Under the pieces are notes generated by a model. The model was not told the origin of the DNA and searched no databases. It saw nothing but the letters and a program-made list of their open reading frames with translations. The translations under genes and the position numbers were made by a program. A stretch of DNA of 64,000 nucleotides, taken from Gymnopus androsaceus JB14. Lineage: Eukaryota; Basidiomycota; Agaricomycetes; Agaricales; Omphalotaceae. The DNA lies in assembly GCA_009733575.1 (NCBI GenBank), contig ML769428.1, forward strand, positions 248,001 to 312,000, in the 5' to 3' direction. This document shows, piece after piece, positions 43,913-54,197 of this stretch. How positions within the stretch are numbered: the first letter of the stretch is position 1; each line of letters begins with the position of its first letter.

Positions 43913-46900
43913 TTATGGGTTCCCACTAATTCCACGTTCCCATTCCCCGAATTCTAACCTGTGTTTCGTTGGGTGGTCTCGGTGAAATTTATCTACACTT
44001 TGTTTTGCGTGTTGCACATTTGCAATTCCTTCCCAAGTGTCTCCTTCTGGTCCGTATGTCTCCCATCTCACTAGATACTTCATTTTTCCTCTGACCCTTT
44101 TATTATCCAGTATTTTTTCCACCACGTATTCGTCAACCCCTTCAATTTCAATTGGTGGTTGTGGGGCTGGTTTTCGTGCCGGATAATATTCCTTTGGTTG
44201 CTCTGTAAGTAGGTCCACATGAAATACATTGTGGACTCCGCTCATGGACTTCGGTAGTTCAAGTCGATATGCATGATTTGATATCTTTTTGATGATCTTG
44301 AATGGTCCTAGCTTTTTGTAGTCCAACTTTTTCGCTGGACGTTTTGTTTTGATATTCTTTGCTTTTAACCAAACCTTGGTTCCGACACTCCAATCAGCGC
44401 TCTCTTCTCGTCGGTGTCTGTTTATCGCCGTTGCATACCCTTTGTTAGCTTGGCTGATTTCGTTTTTTAGAAAATTGTTGATATCTCGCAAGTCTTGCAC
44501 TTTTAGGTGGGCTTGGTGACTTGGAACATTTTTTAAGGACAATGTCAACTTTGGGTGAAATCCCTTATTGGCGAAGAATGGTGAAATGCCCGTTGTATCG
44601 CTGGGTGTATTGTTGTATACGAACTCAGCTATGGGTAGCCATTCTTCCCAATCGTCCTGGTCATAATTGACGAATATCCGTAAGTATTGTTCCAATGTCT
44701 GGTTTGTTCTTTCGGTTTGCCCATCCGTCTCGGGATGGTAAGCCGTCGACAACCGTTGTTGTATTCCCAACATTGAACATATTGATGTCCAAAATTTGGA
44801 TGTGAATAGAGTTCCTCGATCAGACACTATGTCTGAGGGTAAACCGTGTTTCGAGAATACGTGTCGTAGGAATAATTTCGCTAATTCGGGCGCATCGTCG
44901 GTTGTATTGCAGGGTATGAATATTGACTGCTTGGTGAGTCTATCCACTACTACCATTATAGCGTCGAAGTTATTCGATTTTGGCAGTTCTACGATATGGT
45001 CCACTGAGATAGCACTCCAGGGTCTATCGCCAATTGGTAGTGGTTTTAAAAATCCGAGTTTCTTTTGGCGCTCCGCCTTTCCCCTATGGCAGTCATGGCA
45101 TGACCGCACGTATCGGCGGACATCTTTGTGTAGTCCTGGCCAAAAGTACGTTTGCTGAACCAATTTTTGTGTCTTTCTGATTCCCGGATGTCCTCGTAGC
45201 TTGTGATCATGGTGAGTCTGTAAAATTCGGAGTCGGAGGGATTCAATTTTGGGCACATATATCCTCCCTTCCCTAAGGAGCAGTCCATCTTCAACTTTAA
45301 ATGCTCCTGGTTCTTTGGACCTTGCAAGTTTTTCCATAGTTCGCCAGTATTCATCCTTCTCCGAGTTTCTGATTTTGGAAATGTCCAATTCGTCATTTAG
45401 CACTAAATTGGCCATCAATTGTTCTGGACGCAGTAGAATTTTGGAATTCATCTCGTTTGCTTTTTCGAGTTCCTGTTTTTTCGGATATACATCCGGCCTT
45501 CTTGTCAGCGCATCTGGTTTAGCGCCTAATCTCCCAGGACGGTAGTTTATGTGAAAGTTAAATCCGGAAAGATATTCCGACCATCTTGCTTGTCGACGGC
45601 TAAGTGCTTTAGTTGTAGTAAACCACTGTAGATTGTTGTGGTCCGTGAAGACCTCAATTCCGTATTTCGCGCCTTCCAGGTACGCTCGCCATTGTTTGAA
45701 GGATTCCACGATTGCTAACATTTCTTTGTCATAGATGTCGTAGTTAAGTTCTGCTGCCACCATGCTTCTTGCAAAGAATGCTATGGGGTGGATTTCCCCC
45801 ATTTCAGGATCATACTGCGATATGATCGAAGCAATGGCAAAGTCCGATGCGTCCGATTCCACTATTATTGGTAGTTCTGGATTAAAATGTCGAAGTATTG
45901 GGGCTTCCGCAAACGCTTTCTTCAGAAGTTCAAAGACTTCCGTACATTTATTCGTCCAGACCCAAGGTGCATTTTTTGTTAGAAGGTTCGTTAATGGCTT
46001 TACGATTCCCGAGAAATTGTCAATGAACCTTCTATAGAAATTGGCAAAGCCTAGGAAGGATTGTAATTCTTTAATGGATCTCGGTGTTGGCCACTGTTGT
46101 ATTACTTCCACCTTCTTTGGATCCATGGATATCCCCTCCGGCGATATTATCAGTCCCAGATATTCTGTCTTCAAAGTGTGGAATTCACACTTCTCGGGTT
46201 TTATGTGTAGGTCATGGTTTTCTAACCTTTTTAAGACCTGTCTAACATGTTCCTTGTGTTCCTTCTCGTCTTTTGAATAGATGAGTATGTCGTCTAAATA
46301 GACGACCACAAATGTGTCAACCATATCATGAAATACATCGTTCATGAAATATTGGAAATTCGAGGGTGCATTTGTCAAGCCAAAGGGCATGACAAGGTAT
46401 TCGTACGAGCCATAACGAGTGCGAAACGCTGTTTTCCACTCGTGGCCCTTGGCTATTCGCACGTTGTTATAGCCTGCCCGAAGGTCCAACTTGGTGAATA
46501 TTTTTGCTTTCCGCAATTGGTCGATGAGGTTACCAATTAGCGGTAACGGATATCTATTTTTGATTGTGAGCTTGTTTAAGGCTCGATAATCTACGCAGAG
46601 ACGTAAGCTTCCATCTTTCTTTTTAGCAAAGAGGACTGGTGCCCCTATGGGTGAGGATGAGGCTCGTATGAATCCCTTGTCAAGCATATCGTCAAGGTAT
46701 TCTTTTAACGCTTTCAACTCCAGTTCTGACATATTATACAGTTTCCCAAAGGGTGGAAGTTTGTCTCCCTCTGTATCCACTCGGAGATCATAGGAGCGAT
46801 GTTGGGGAAGAGTTTTCGCTTCCGCTGCCGCAAATGTTTTGGCAAAGTCGTGATAATCCCTCGGGACATGTTTATCTAACATGTTTTGGTCTGCCATAGT

Positions 46901-48070
46901 TGAATGACTAGTTGTAGATGCCAAGGTGAATCTCTTTTCCATTTCCGGTGGTTGTGGAGCTATTTCTTGCTCTGAAGTTTCAGCTTTTAGGGTTTGTTCC
47001 CTTTCCAATTCTTCCCATTCGTGTATTCCTCCTTTCGGAGTCAGATGGAGTGTGAATGTTTCACAACCTGCTTCCGCCAGTCGTGCAAATGCTGCGGCTC
47101 CTACAAAGCCAATTCGTGGGCCATTCGTTGTATTTGCCCAGCGTAAATTACGCTTTGACATATTCACTTGTTTGACATGTGCCTGGCGTACATTATCCGG
47201 TCCGAGTTTAGCGCCCTGCTTCTTGTCTTTTGATCTTGCTTTCCTCATATTCTTTTTCTTCTTTCTTCTCTTCTCGAGGTAGTATTGCTCCAACTCGTCA
47301 ATGTGCATCAATATGGGATCTTCGGGACGTAACGCTGGCCATCTGTTCTGTTTTTCCTCCAGAACTTCCTCTATCGACACCTTCCATTCCTTTCGCCTGT
47401 CCCGTCTTTGTGCCTCCAACCTTCGCGTCTTATCCAACAGATACTCCTCTACTTCGTCTTCATGGAGCAATAATGGATCTTCTATCTCGAGTGTTGATTT
47501 AGGGATGGATTCTTCCGGGACATTTTCAATACTTGGGTTGCTACTAGTATGGTTTCTTGGGACGCAAATACTTGGAAATATTTTATCAGCGCATGGTATG
47601 TCCCTTACACGTGCCGCTGCCAACACTACGTAGTCCTGAAGGTTAATTTTCAACTTCTTCCAGTCGATTCTGGGATTGTAGTCACGTAGCCAGGGTAAAC
47701 CGAGGACAATTGGTGTTTTCTCGTGAAGTTTGGTGATCAGGAAATTCCTTGTGTGCGTAGTTCCATCTTCGAATGTTATTTCCAAGACCGACTTATGGTG
47801 AATCAACCCTCCAGATGTATATTGCCCGTCTATCAATTTGAGTGGGACCGGTCGTTCTAGTTTGACAATGGATTCTTTGAATTTCTTTACGAGTTCACTG
47901 TCTATGAAATCGCGGGACGCCCCTGAATCAATGAGCGCCAAATGGGTATGTGTGTTTTTGTTTTGAATTTTTACTGGTACGACGAAGGACTGTTCCGAGC
48001 GCGACGACATTGTTGCTAGTTCGAGTGTCGCGCTTCGGAGATGTTGAGGGAGTTTTGGTTGTTGGACCAT
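43913..48070 (-). CDS. Gypsy-1 pol polyprotein (PR-RT-RNaseH-IN-chromodomain)
   Basis: 1385 codons from the first Met. Retropepsin ALIDSGASRDFID (D48). RT motifs LFAKKKDGSLRLCVDYRALN, FTKLDLRAGYNNVRI, MPFGLTNAPSNFQ and VVYLDDILIYS (about residue 593). RNase H FTDHNNLQWF. Integrase HHCC finger (HDHKLRGHPGIRK; SCHDCHRGKAE, about 955-1005). DDE core with SVDHIVELPKS, VSDRGTLFTSKFW and HPETDGQTERTNQTLEQYL. Chromodomain YVVEKILDNKRVRGKMKYLV plus TWEG (about 1310-1360), which in such elements targets integration to marked chromatin. All key residues are present. The frame is -1 relative to gag and is open upstream of the Met through the frameshift site, so the Met is probably not the true start. 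Confidence 0.95.
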   Translation of the reverse strand: MVQQPKLPQHLRSATLELATMSSRSEQSFVVPVKIQNKNTHTHLALIDSGASRDFIDSELVKKFKESIVKLERPVPLKLIDGQYTSGGLIHHKSVLEITFEDGTTHTRNFLITKLHEKTPIVLGLPWLRDYNPRIDWKKLKINLQDYVVLAAARVRDIPCADKIFPSICVPRNHTSSNPSIENVPEESIPKSTLEIEDPLLLHEDEVEEYLLDKTRRLEAQRRDRRKEWKVSIEEVLEEKQNRWPALRPEDPILMHIDELEQYYLEKRRKKKKNMRKARSKDKKQGAKLGPDNVRQAHVKQVNMSKRNLRWANTTNGPRIGFVGAAAFARLAEAGCETFTLHLTPKGGIHEWEELEREQTLKAETSEQEIAPQPPEMEKRFTLASTTSHSTMADQNMLDKHVPRDYHDFAKTFAAAEAKTLPQHRSYDLRVDTEGDKLPPFGKLYNMSELELKALKEYLDDMLDKGFIRASSSPIGAPVLFAKKKDGSLRLCVDYRALNKLTIKNRYPLPLIGNLIDQLRKAKIFTKLDLRAGYNNVRIAKGHEWKTAFRTRYGSYEYLVMPFGLTNAPSNFQYFMNDVFHDMVDTFVVVYLDDILIYSKDEKEHKEHVRQVLKRLENHDLHIKPEKCEFHTLKTEYLGLIISPEGISMDPKKVEVIQQWPTPRSIKELQSFLGFANFYRRFIDNFSGIVKPLTNLLTKNAPWVWTNKCTEVFELLKKAFAEAPILRHFNPELPIIVESDASDFAIASIISQYDPEMGEIHPIAFFARSMVAAELNYDIYDKEMLAIVESFKQWRAYLEGAKYGIEVFTDHNNLQWFTTTKALSRRQARWSEYLSGFNFHINYRPGRLGAKPDALTRRPDVYPKKQELEKANEMNSKILLRPEQLMANLVLNDELDISKIRNSEKDEYWRTMEKLARSKEPGAFKVEDGLLLREGRIYVPKIESLRLRILQTHHDHKLRGHPGIRKTQKLVQQTYFWPGLHKDVRRYVRSCHDCHRGKAERQKKLGFLKPLPIGDRPWSAISVDHIVELPKSNNFDAIMVVVDRLTKQSIFIPCNTTDDAPELAKLFLRHVFSKHGLPSDIVSDRGTLFTSKFWTSICSMLGIQQRLSTAYHPETDGQTERTNQTLEQYLRIFVNYDQDDWEEWLPIAEFVYNNTPSDTTGISPFFANKGFHPKLTLSLKNVPSHQAHLKVQDLRDINNFLKNEISQANKGYATAINRHRREESADWSVGTKVWLKAKNIKTKRPAKKLDYKKLGPFKIIKKISNHAYRLELPKSMSGVHNVFHVDLLTEQPKEYYPARKPAPQPPIEIEGVDEYVVEKILDNKRVRGKMKYLVRWETYGPEGDTWEGIANVQHAKQSVDKFHRDHPTKHRLEFGEWERGISGNP

Positions 48071-48109
48071 TAGAGTTCCCTCTCCCCTTTGGTCCTTTAT
48101 GTGTTTCCC
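48064..48109 (-). promoter_or_regulatory. Programmed -1 frameshift signal between gag and pol
   Basis: On the minus strand the last gag codons contain G-GGA-AAC (48103-48109), a canonical X-XXY-YYZ slippery heptamer, 4 nt before the gag stop TAA (48097-48099). Slipping back one base enters the pol frame, which is closed just upstream (TAA) and open downstream. About 7 nt after the heptamer, GGACCA (about 48090-48095) can pair with TGGTCC (about 48064-48069), with an inner AGAG/CTCT stem, giving the expected stimulatory stem-loop. Confidence 0.72.
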
Positions 48110-51100
48110 GCATCGTTATTTCCTCCTTCGAAGTCCGATTCTCCCAGAATCGGGTCATCCAGGTGTATGGGTTCCGTGAATCCCTCTATTTCAATGTACA
48201 CTCGTTCAGGTTCTTCATCGTAATTATCGACGAATGTGGCCCTTCCCATAGCAGGTTTAGGTCCTCCTTGCAGAAAATGCTCTCTGTATCTGTGGTCTCT
48301 TGACCCACATACTCCGCATTCTCCACTTCGCATTCTACGGTTCCATTCTTGCATGGAAATTCGTGGGTAGTTTCCTTCGGGTGTACGTATTTCTTCTTTT
48401 GGTTGTTCTTCGATGGCTGCTTCCAGGGTCTCTTCCTGGTCTTCCACTTCTGCGTGTCTTCCCGCTGCTACTTGCTGTCTGGACCGGTAGCCATATTGGT
48501 TATTTGGTCGACTTTGTCCAACTACTGGAGTTGTAGTAGTGATCACTTTTGTGGTTTCTTCGGTTTTTACTTCACTGGTACGTGCATTATTTCTAGCCCC
48601 GAGGCCCATTTCATTGAATGCTTGTTTTGCTCCATCTAGCCGAAGTAACTTCTGTACTACACCATCGAATGTTGGTGGTATTTCTCCGTGGTCTGCTAAT
48701 CTGTCCTGTAGGTTTCGGGTAATCTGACGGAGTAGTCTCCATCGTTTGGCTGGGTCGTTATAGTCGGTGAGTAATACGATGTCCTCGAATCGTACAAGGA
48801 AATCTCCAAACGGCTCATTCCATTTTTGGTAACAGGTATCCAGTTTTGATTGTGCATGAAGAGTTTCGTCATGTAATCCGAAAAGCCTTGCAAAGTGAAC
48901 AATGAAATTTAACCATGTGGTGAGTGCTGGTACATTTCCGCCATTCCTTTTTTGCCTCATTAGGTTTTGATAGTGGCGTAACGCGGGTCCTGTCATGTAC
49001 GAACCAGCAAATGCAATTTGGGCCTGTTCGGTGTCATAAATCAATGGTTTTGCAATGTATGTGTTTTCGCAAGAATCTTGGAACGACCTGAATAATTCTC
49101 TGCTTTCTCCAGAGAATGTTACTGGCTTATTCAGTTCCAACTTCGATTGACAGTTTAACTCGCGGTTGAACTGGTCTCGCTCGCGCTCTCTTCTTAATCG
49201 TTCATCTTCGTCTCCGCGGCCTCTATTATTTGTATCTCGTCCGTCCCGTCCATCGTGACCATCACGGCCATCGCGACCATTACGACCATCTCTCCCGTTA
49301 CGTGTACCTCTCCATCGGTTATTTCGACCTCTGTCTCCATCCTCCCCGCCGTCGCGATCATCAGGCCACCAGTCGTCCGGTGGACCGCCGTTTCCTCCCC
49401 CACCGCTTCCTCCAAAGTCGTTTCTTTGGGAACTACCACTATGTGCTGAAGCAGGATTGTTGGACCACTCGTTACTATCCCCATGGTCGCTCGGTGGGTT
49501 TTGGTTATAAGGAGGTTGTCCTCCTCCGTTTCCACCACCATTTTCACGGCTCGAGGCTGCACCAGTATTTTGATACGGTATTAGGCGTCTATTTATTCCA
49601 GTGCTCCCATTCTCTGAATCCTCGCTATCGTTATGTATTGGATCGTCTGGCGGTTCTTCTGGCGGACCCCCTCCTCCCCCACTTATTCTTTGTGTACGAT
49701 CGCCATCCCTTGTATACTGATATCGTACAATGTTACGCTGTTGTGAAGGAGTGGTGTGCGTACTTTCATGGGAAGAATCCCCGGAGCCTCCGGTGGGAGT
49801 CCTGGGTGGCAAATTTGGTGGGGGAGCTCCAAATCCTTGTTGAGTCCTCGTGTCTCCTCTCCAACTTCTCATTCGTTGTCGCTGATGGCTTTCTTGGACA
49901 GGCTGATTTTCTTCCTCAGTTTCCCCCCTTATTGGTTCTTCGGGATTTGTGATTACTTCAGTTTGTGCTCTGATTTCTTCCAGTATAGTTTGTACAGTTG
50001 TTCGAAGTAGTAAGGGATCGATGGTGGAACCGGAAGAAATACTAGACCTATCACTGTGTCTAGTACCACTAGGACCCGCAGTGCTTCTCACTGTTGGGTC
50101 TTCCGCTTCATAAGGTGGTACTGGATCGGTATGAGGTACCATTTCCTCGTCCCATGCTTCTGGATTCTCATGTCTATGACTTCTATAGTTTGCTTGTTGG
50201 ATCTCGTCGTGAAGATGATCATCATCCGACGAGTTATACATTCTGGGTACTATGGAAGGTCTGATCGGGGTTAAATATGGAGATGGAAGCGATTCTGAGT
50301 TCGAGGAAATATCAATGGGTTCTCTTGGAGGAGCCGCGGGAGTATTTCGAATAGGCATTCGTGTTGGTAGGTGCTCTTCCCTATGTATTGGTGAAACCAT
50401 TCTAACTTCTCTCCTAGGTCCCGGTCCCAGAATCAAGTATGGTTCGCTGTCATTCGTTTGATTATCGCTACTATCTCTCCTGTCAGACCTATTAGTTGTA
50501 ACAGATCGTGAGTATTGCACTGCTGTTGTTGAGGTTCTCGCTGAATTTCCCGTGCGTAGACTATAATTTACTGAATTGGCTTGTCCTGGCATCGAATAAT
50601 TCTCTGTTGACGAGTTTGTACCAGGTTCGAAAGATGGGAAAAGCTCTTGGTCATGGATCAGGTATTGAATATGGGGTGTGTGGGCCTCATCGAGCATGAC
50701 TTCAAATAGTTCTTCATTGTCGGGATTTGTCATTGCCGCTATAAATTCAGCTGATAATCCACGATTTCTTCCCAGTCGTAACAAAATGCGTATCCATCCC
50801 GCATTTGTTCTATTTGGTTCCCGTTCAACTCCCCAGTGTCGCAGGTAGAAGTGAGCTCTGGCCCCCAGATTCATTAGGTGTTCTTCAGGCAATAGTACCT
50901 CCCCCATTCCCAAGGTGGTAGGGATAGGTCGAGCCCTTTCGTGGGGGGTTCCTTCATGCCTATTTAAGAAGGATGGAGTTGCCGTTTCGACCGTTCTTTC
51001 TGGTGTTCGTTCCCGAATTTCCAGGACGGCCTGATTTTCGCTTGGTACTTGAACTGGGAACAATTCTGGGCTTTCGCTCATAATCTCTCGATATTGTGCT

Positions 51101-51990
51101 CGGTATCCCTCCCATGGTTCTTGTGTTTGTGTGGCTGGTGTGGATTCTGCCACCGGAGTTCTTAGTCGGGAGAATTCTGTCATTTCGATTACGGGTGCGG
51201 AAGAATTCTGAGCCTCCATGTTTTGTGAGTATAGGTCTTGTTCTCCACTCTCGAGGGGTGAATTTTCATGATTCTCCTCTACTTGAATAGATGAACGTTG
51301 AGGTACCACGATAATTTCCGATATTGCGCCACTTCGAGATCCACTACCTGCTTGGCTATGTGGGACGCTAGGTTCACGAGGACTTTCATAGAATATTCGT
51401 GGCGAGCTTTGACGGGATTGGGCACCTCGCAAACTTGAGGGAGTCCCCTGTTGAGGAATGGTGGCGTGTACTGGAGTTCGTGGTAGGTGATTTCTTTCAA
51501 ACTCAACAAACTCTGCCATGAGTTGTTGCGTTACTGATGGTCCAGGATCAATAGGTCTGGGAGTAATACGACTACGAGCGCGTCGAGATTCTTCATCCCA
51601 ACGGGGTCTTGAAACCGAACGATTTGGAAGTAATCGTTCTCGTTCTCTTTCGAGTCGCAATGACCTTTCCATCGTAGCCTGGAATAATTCTGCGTTGCGT
51701 GCAGAAGTAGAATGCCATCGAGAAGGTGTTTCAAAGGGATTAGGATTGGGCATAGCACCTAATCGCCGGCCACCAATCGGCATTGCTGCACGTCTGGGTT
51801 GAGCCTGAAGATACCTTGGTAAAGGGGGCTCTGTTGCTGGTTCAGTAGGCGTTCCACTGAAGACCGATGGGGCTATTGGAGTAATGGTAGACCTAACCAG
51901 TCTACGGCCATCGGGTGCCATGACCGAAAACGGAGCAGAACTTTCTTCCTGTAGTTCAGTATTGGTACGGGTACGAGTTCTCGTCGCCAT
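48097..51990 (-). CDS. Gypsy-1 gag (capsid/nucleocapsid polyprotein)
   Basis: 1297 codons, unusually long for gag. The first 850 or so residues are low-complexity (Ser, Pro, Arg, Glu), ending in Gly/Asn/Arg-rich runs (GGNGGGQPPYNQ; NGRDGRNGRDGRDGHDGRDG). The capsid-like core follows (LNKPVTFSGESRELFRSFQD; GPALRHYQNLM; KLDTCYQKWNEPFGDFLVRF, about 970-1130). Near residue 1233 is a finger-like CGVCGSRDHRYREHF (C-x2-C-x4-H-x4-H) rather than a standard CCHC knuckle. No stop interrupts the frame. Start MATRTRTRTNTELQ lies 31 nt from the 5' LTR. Confidence 0.88.
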   Translation of the reverse strand: MATRTRTRTNTELQEESSAPFSVMAPDGRRLVRSTITPIAPSVFSGTPTEPATEPPLPRYLQAQPRRAAMPIGGRRLGAMPNPNPFETPSRWHSTSARNAELFQATMERSLRLERERERLLPNRSVSRPRWDEESRRARSRITPRPIDPGPSVTQQLMAEFVEFERNHLPRTPVHATIPQQGTPSSLRGAQSRQSSPRIFYESPREPSVPHSQAGSGSRSGAISEIIVVPQRSSIQVEENHENSPLESGEQDLYSQNMEAQNSSAPVIEMTEFSRLRTPVAESTPATQTQEPWEGYRAQYREIMSESPELFPVQVPSENQAVLEIRERTPERTVETATPSFLNRHEGTPHERARPIPTTLGMGEVLLPEEHLMNLGARAHFYLRHWGVEREPNRTNAGWIRILLRLGRNRGLSAEFIAAMTNPDNEELFEVMLDEAHTPHIQYLIHDQELFPSFEPGTNSSTENYSMPGQANSVNYSLRTGNSARTSTTAVQYSRSVTTNRSDRRDSSDNQTNDSEPYLILGPGPRREVRMVSPIHREEHLPTRMPIRNTPAAPPREPIDISSNSESLPSPYLTPIRPSIVPRMYNSSDDDHLHDEIQQANYRSHRHENPEAWDEEMVPHTDPVPPYEAEDPTVRSTAGPSGTRHSDRSSISSGSTIDPLLLRTTVQTILEEIRAQTEVITNPEEPIRGETEEENQPVQESHQRQRMRSWRGDTRTQQGFGAPPPNLPPRTPTGGSGDSSHESTHTTPSQQRNIVRYQYTRDGDRTQRISGGGGGPPEEPPDDPIHNDSEDSENGSTGINRRLIPYQNTGAASSRENGGGNGGGQPPYNQNPPSDHGDSNEWSNNPASAHSGSSQRNDFGGSGGGGNGGPPDDWWPDDRDGGEDGDRGRNNRWRGTRNGRDGRNGRDGRDGHDGRDGRDTNNRGRGDEDERLRRERERDQFNRELNCQSKLELNKPVTFSGESRELFRSFQDSCENTYIAKPLIYDTEQAQIAFAGSYMTGPALRHYQNLMRQKRNGGNVPALTTWLNFIVHFARLFGLHDETLHAQSKLDTCYQKWNEPFGDFLVRFEDIVLLTDYNDPAKRWRLLRQITRNLQDRLADHGEIPPTFDGVVQKLLRLDGAKQAFNEMGLGARNNARTSEVKTEETTKVITTTTPVVGQSRPNNQYGYRSRQQVAAGRHAEVEDQEETLEAAIEEQPKEEIRTPEGNYPRISMQEWNRRMRSGECGVCGSRDHRYREHFLQGGPKPAMGRATFVDNYDEEPERVYIEIEGFTEPIHLDDPILGESDFEGGNNDAGNT

Positions 51991-52020
51991 GTCTAGTTGA
52001 CAAGTGGGAGTCGAATATTA

Positions 52021-52584
52021 TGTCAAGAACCGATTTGGATTCTTGTTGTCCAAACGAAAGTTGGAATTGATAATGGTATATCCAAACGTAGAGTTTGGGT
52101 GCTTGTCAAGCAGAGTTAGACAACGGATTTGAGTATGGATAGTTGTATCGGGACAACTACAATGGTATCGGTTTGGTATAAGTTTCGAGAGTGTTAAAGC
52201 GTAAAATCGTAAACGTAATTCCGGAGAATTACGGTTCGGCGTCTGGGATTTGCGTCAGGTTGGCCCTTCAGTAGCGATGACTGGAAATGGTGAGTCAACT
52301 GTATTTAAAGTAATGGTGCTTGGATACAAAATATTCGACTAAAGTTATTTAGGGATGTAAGTGATTTAAATACTGGTGGAATGATGTGTGGGAGTTTTAT
52401 TATGAGCAATAATGAATCAGATTGAGTCAAAATGGCATTCGTTGAGTAAAAATCGGTATACCCCAGTGTTTCGGAACCGTTTGGCATTGACTCGGAGCCG
52501 TTTTGGGTAGATAAGCGCCAATGCTCGTTAAGGCTTACCGGATCGAACCACGGGACCCTTTGGGCGCTAACATGATTCTTGACA
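52021..52584 (-). repeat. Gypsy-1 5' LTR
   Basis: 564 bp, nearly identical to the left copy. Next inside on the minus strand is TAATATTCGACTCCCACTTG, where the primer-binding site should lie; the matching tRNA was not identified. Confidence 0.93.
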
Positions 52585-53830
52585 CATTGGAGCTGAGAAG
52601 AGCATGATTATTCACCAGATAGACATAAAATCTGCATATCTTTATGGAAAATTGGACAACAACAAACACATTTATATGAAGGCACCTCCAGGCATTGATA
52701 TAGGGGTAAAGCCAGGTCAAACCTTATGGCTTAAACTTGCACTTTATGGACTTAAACAAGCCAGTCAAAGATGGTACATGCGGTTCAGGGAAATCATGTC
52801 GCAACTAGGGTTTAAATGGTCTGATTTTGATCATGCTGTTTTCTATTGCACTGATCCCTTCACCATCATTTTCATACATGTTGACAACATGACATTGGTT
52901 ACCAAAACCCTGGCCATCATGGAGAAATTGAAGAAAGAGATTGGGGCTATAATCAAAGTTGTTGATTCCAGAGAAATCCATTGGCTACTTGGGATTGAGA
53001 TCCAAAGATCTCTCCATAACAGGACAATTCACTTATCCCAGTGGTCATATATTGACGCCATACTCTCTTGCTATGGATTCTCAGATATAAAACCACTCTC
53101 TATTCCCTTCAATCCCCACATCCACCTCACCAAAGACCAGTTACCAAAAACAGTTGAGGAAATTGCTTTTATGCACAACAAACCCTACAGAAAGGCCCTT
53201 GGTGCTCTCCAATACTTGTCCATTGCTATGAGACCTGATATTACCTATGCGGTCTCTATCCTTGCTCAAAACCCCAGCATCACTCATTGGAATGGTGTAT
53301 GCTATGTCTACACCTATTTCAAATACACCCATAACTTTTGGCTCAGTACGAGCAACCAGGAGACAGTCCAAGGCTACACAGATGCTGATGGTATGTCCCA
53401 AGAGGACCGACATGCTATTTCTGGGTGCATTTTTATGTTAAACGGCGGAGCAGTATCTTGGTTGTCAAAATGACAGGATACCATTTCTTTATCCACCACG
53501 GAAGCTGAGTATATTGCTTTGACCCATGTGGCAAAGGAAGCGATTTGGCTTAGGCACCTTTGATCAGAAATCTTTGGTCCCATTACTCATGCGATCCCTA
53601 CCATGTCAGACAATCAGTCAGCCATTGTGTTGGCGAAGGATGATTGTTTTCATGCCAGGACCAAACATATTGATATCCAATACCACTTCATCTGCTATGT
53701 CATTGAGGAGGGTGAAATTTGTCCTACTTACTGCCCTACCAAAAACATGATGGCAGACATCTTCACCAAAGCCTTACCTTTGATGAAAGCCAAACACTTC
53801 ACAGCATCCATGGGATTAGCAAAGGTTTGA
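52585..53830 (+). pseudogene. Copia-2 pol, reverse transcriptase and RNase H part
   Basis: Continues the interrupted frame: IDIKSAYLYGKLDNNK, ALYGLKQASQRWYMR, and FIHVDNMTLV at the catalytic site, where YVDD is usual. Then KPYRKALGALQYLSIAMRPD and RNase H (GYTDADGMSQEDRHAISG; then STTEAEYIALTHVAKEA; DNQSAIVLAKDD; HIDIQYHFI; MMADIFTKALP). A TGA at about 53471 splits the RNase H. The DD in YVDD is DN here, so the RT was probably inactive before or soon after the Gypsy insertion. Confidence 0.88.
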
Positions 53831-53837
53831 AGGGGAG

Positions 53838-54197
53838 TGTTGGAATACCAAAGGTAATTTTACTATCACTCTATACATGGAACACTTTCTTGTAGTCTCC
53901 ACTTGTTTTTATCACCACCCCATGCACTCCACTAGTAGTATCTCGCAGTGTCAACTCTATCTATCAGAGTACCTACTTACTCTCTTGTGGTACCCACTTT
54001 ACCGTATGCACAGTAGCCACAGACATTCATGCAGTAGCCTCTTGCCCAATATATTGTTTGTACATAAGACTGTATATAAGCCTAGGTACCATACCTTGTA
54101 ATAACACCATTGTCCCTCATCAATCTGTGTGATTGTACTATTAAGTCCTGTGTGGACTTACTGCTGCTACTTCTTATTTAGGAATATTACTCTAATA
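53838..54197 (+). repeat. Copia-2 3' LTR
   Basis: 360 bp, TGTTGGAATACC...CTCTAATA, preceded by TTGAAGGGGAG (polypurine tract). The terminal CA has become TA, a transition. Confidence 0.82.

Larger units (their letters stand above)
41221..52584 (-). mobile_element. Gypsy-1: young 11.4-kb chromovirus-type LTR retrotransposon
   Basis: LTRs of 564 bp at 41221-41784 and 52021-52584 (TGTCAAGAA...TTCTTGACA) differ at about five sites by eye (under 1%). TSD CATTG at 41216-41220 and 52585-52589. Coding is on the minus strand with open gag (1297 codons) and pol (1385 codons). The polypurine GGGAAGGGGGAAGTAC adjoins the 3' LTR (left). The order PR-RT-RH-IN-chromodomain marks the chromovirus branch of Gypsy. 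An extra spliced gene sits antisense between pol and the 3' LTR. By its frames and LTR identity it could still be mobile. Confidence 0.95.
39953..54197 (+). mobile_element. Copia-2 element, split by a Gypsy insertion
   Basis: The parts are a truncated 5' LTR, pol (40197-41220 and 52585-53830) and a 3' LTR at 53838-54197. Gag is missing: sequence passes from the LTR directly into the pre-integrase region. Pol is interrupted at codon level by the Gypsy at 41221-52584, with the TSD CATTG on both sides. The frame continues across the insertion (LASARAILSI to AEKSMIIHQIDIKSAYLYG). Confidence 0.88.

Noticed and set aside
47230..47633. Plus-strand frames of 60-240 codons opposite Gypsy-1 gag and pol (43.9-52.0 kb)
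   Set aside because: These are antisense shadows of long open gag and pol frames with no introns, TATA box or motif. Only the 42355-43813 gene has independent support.
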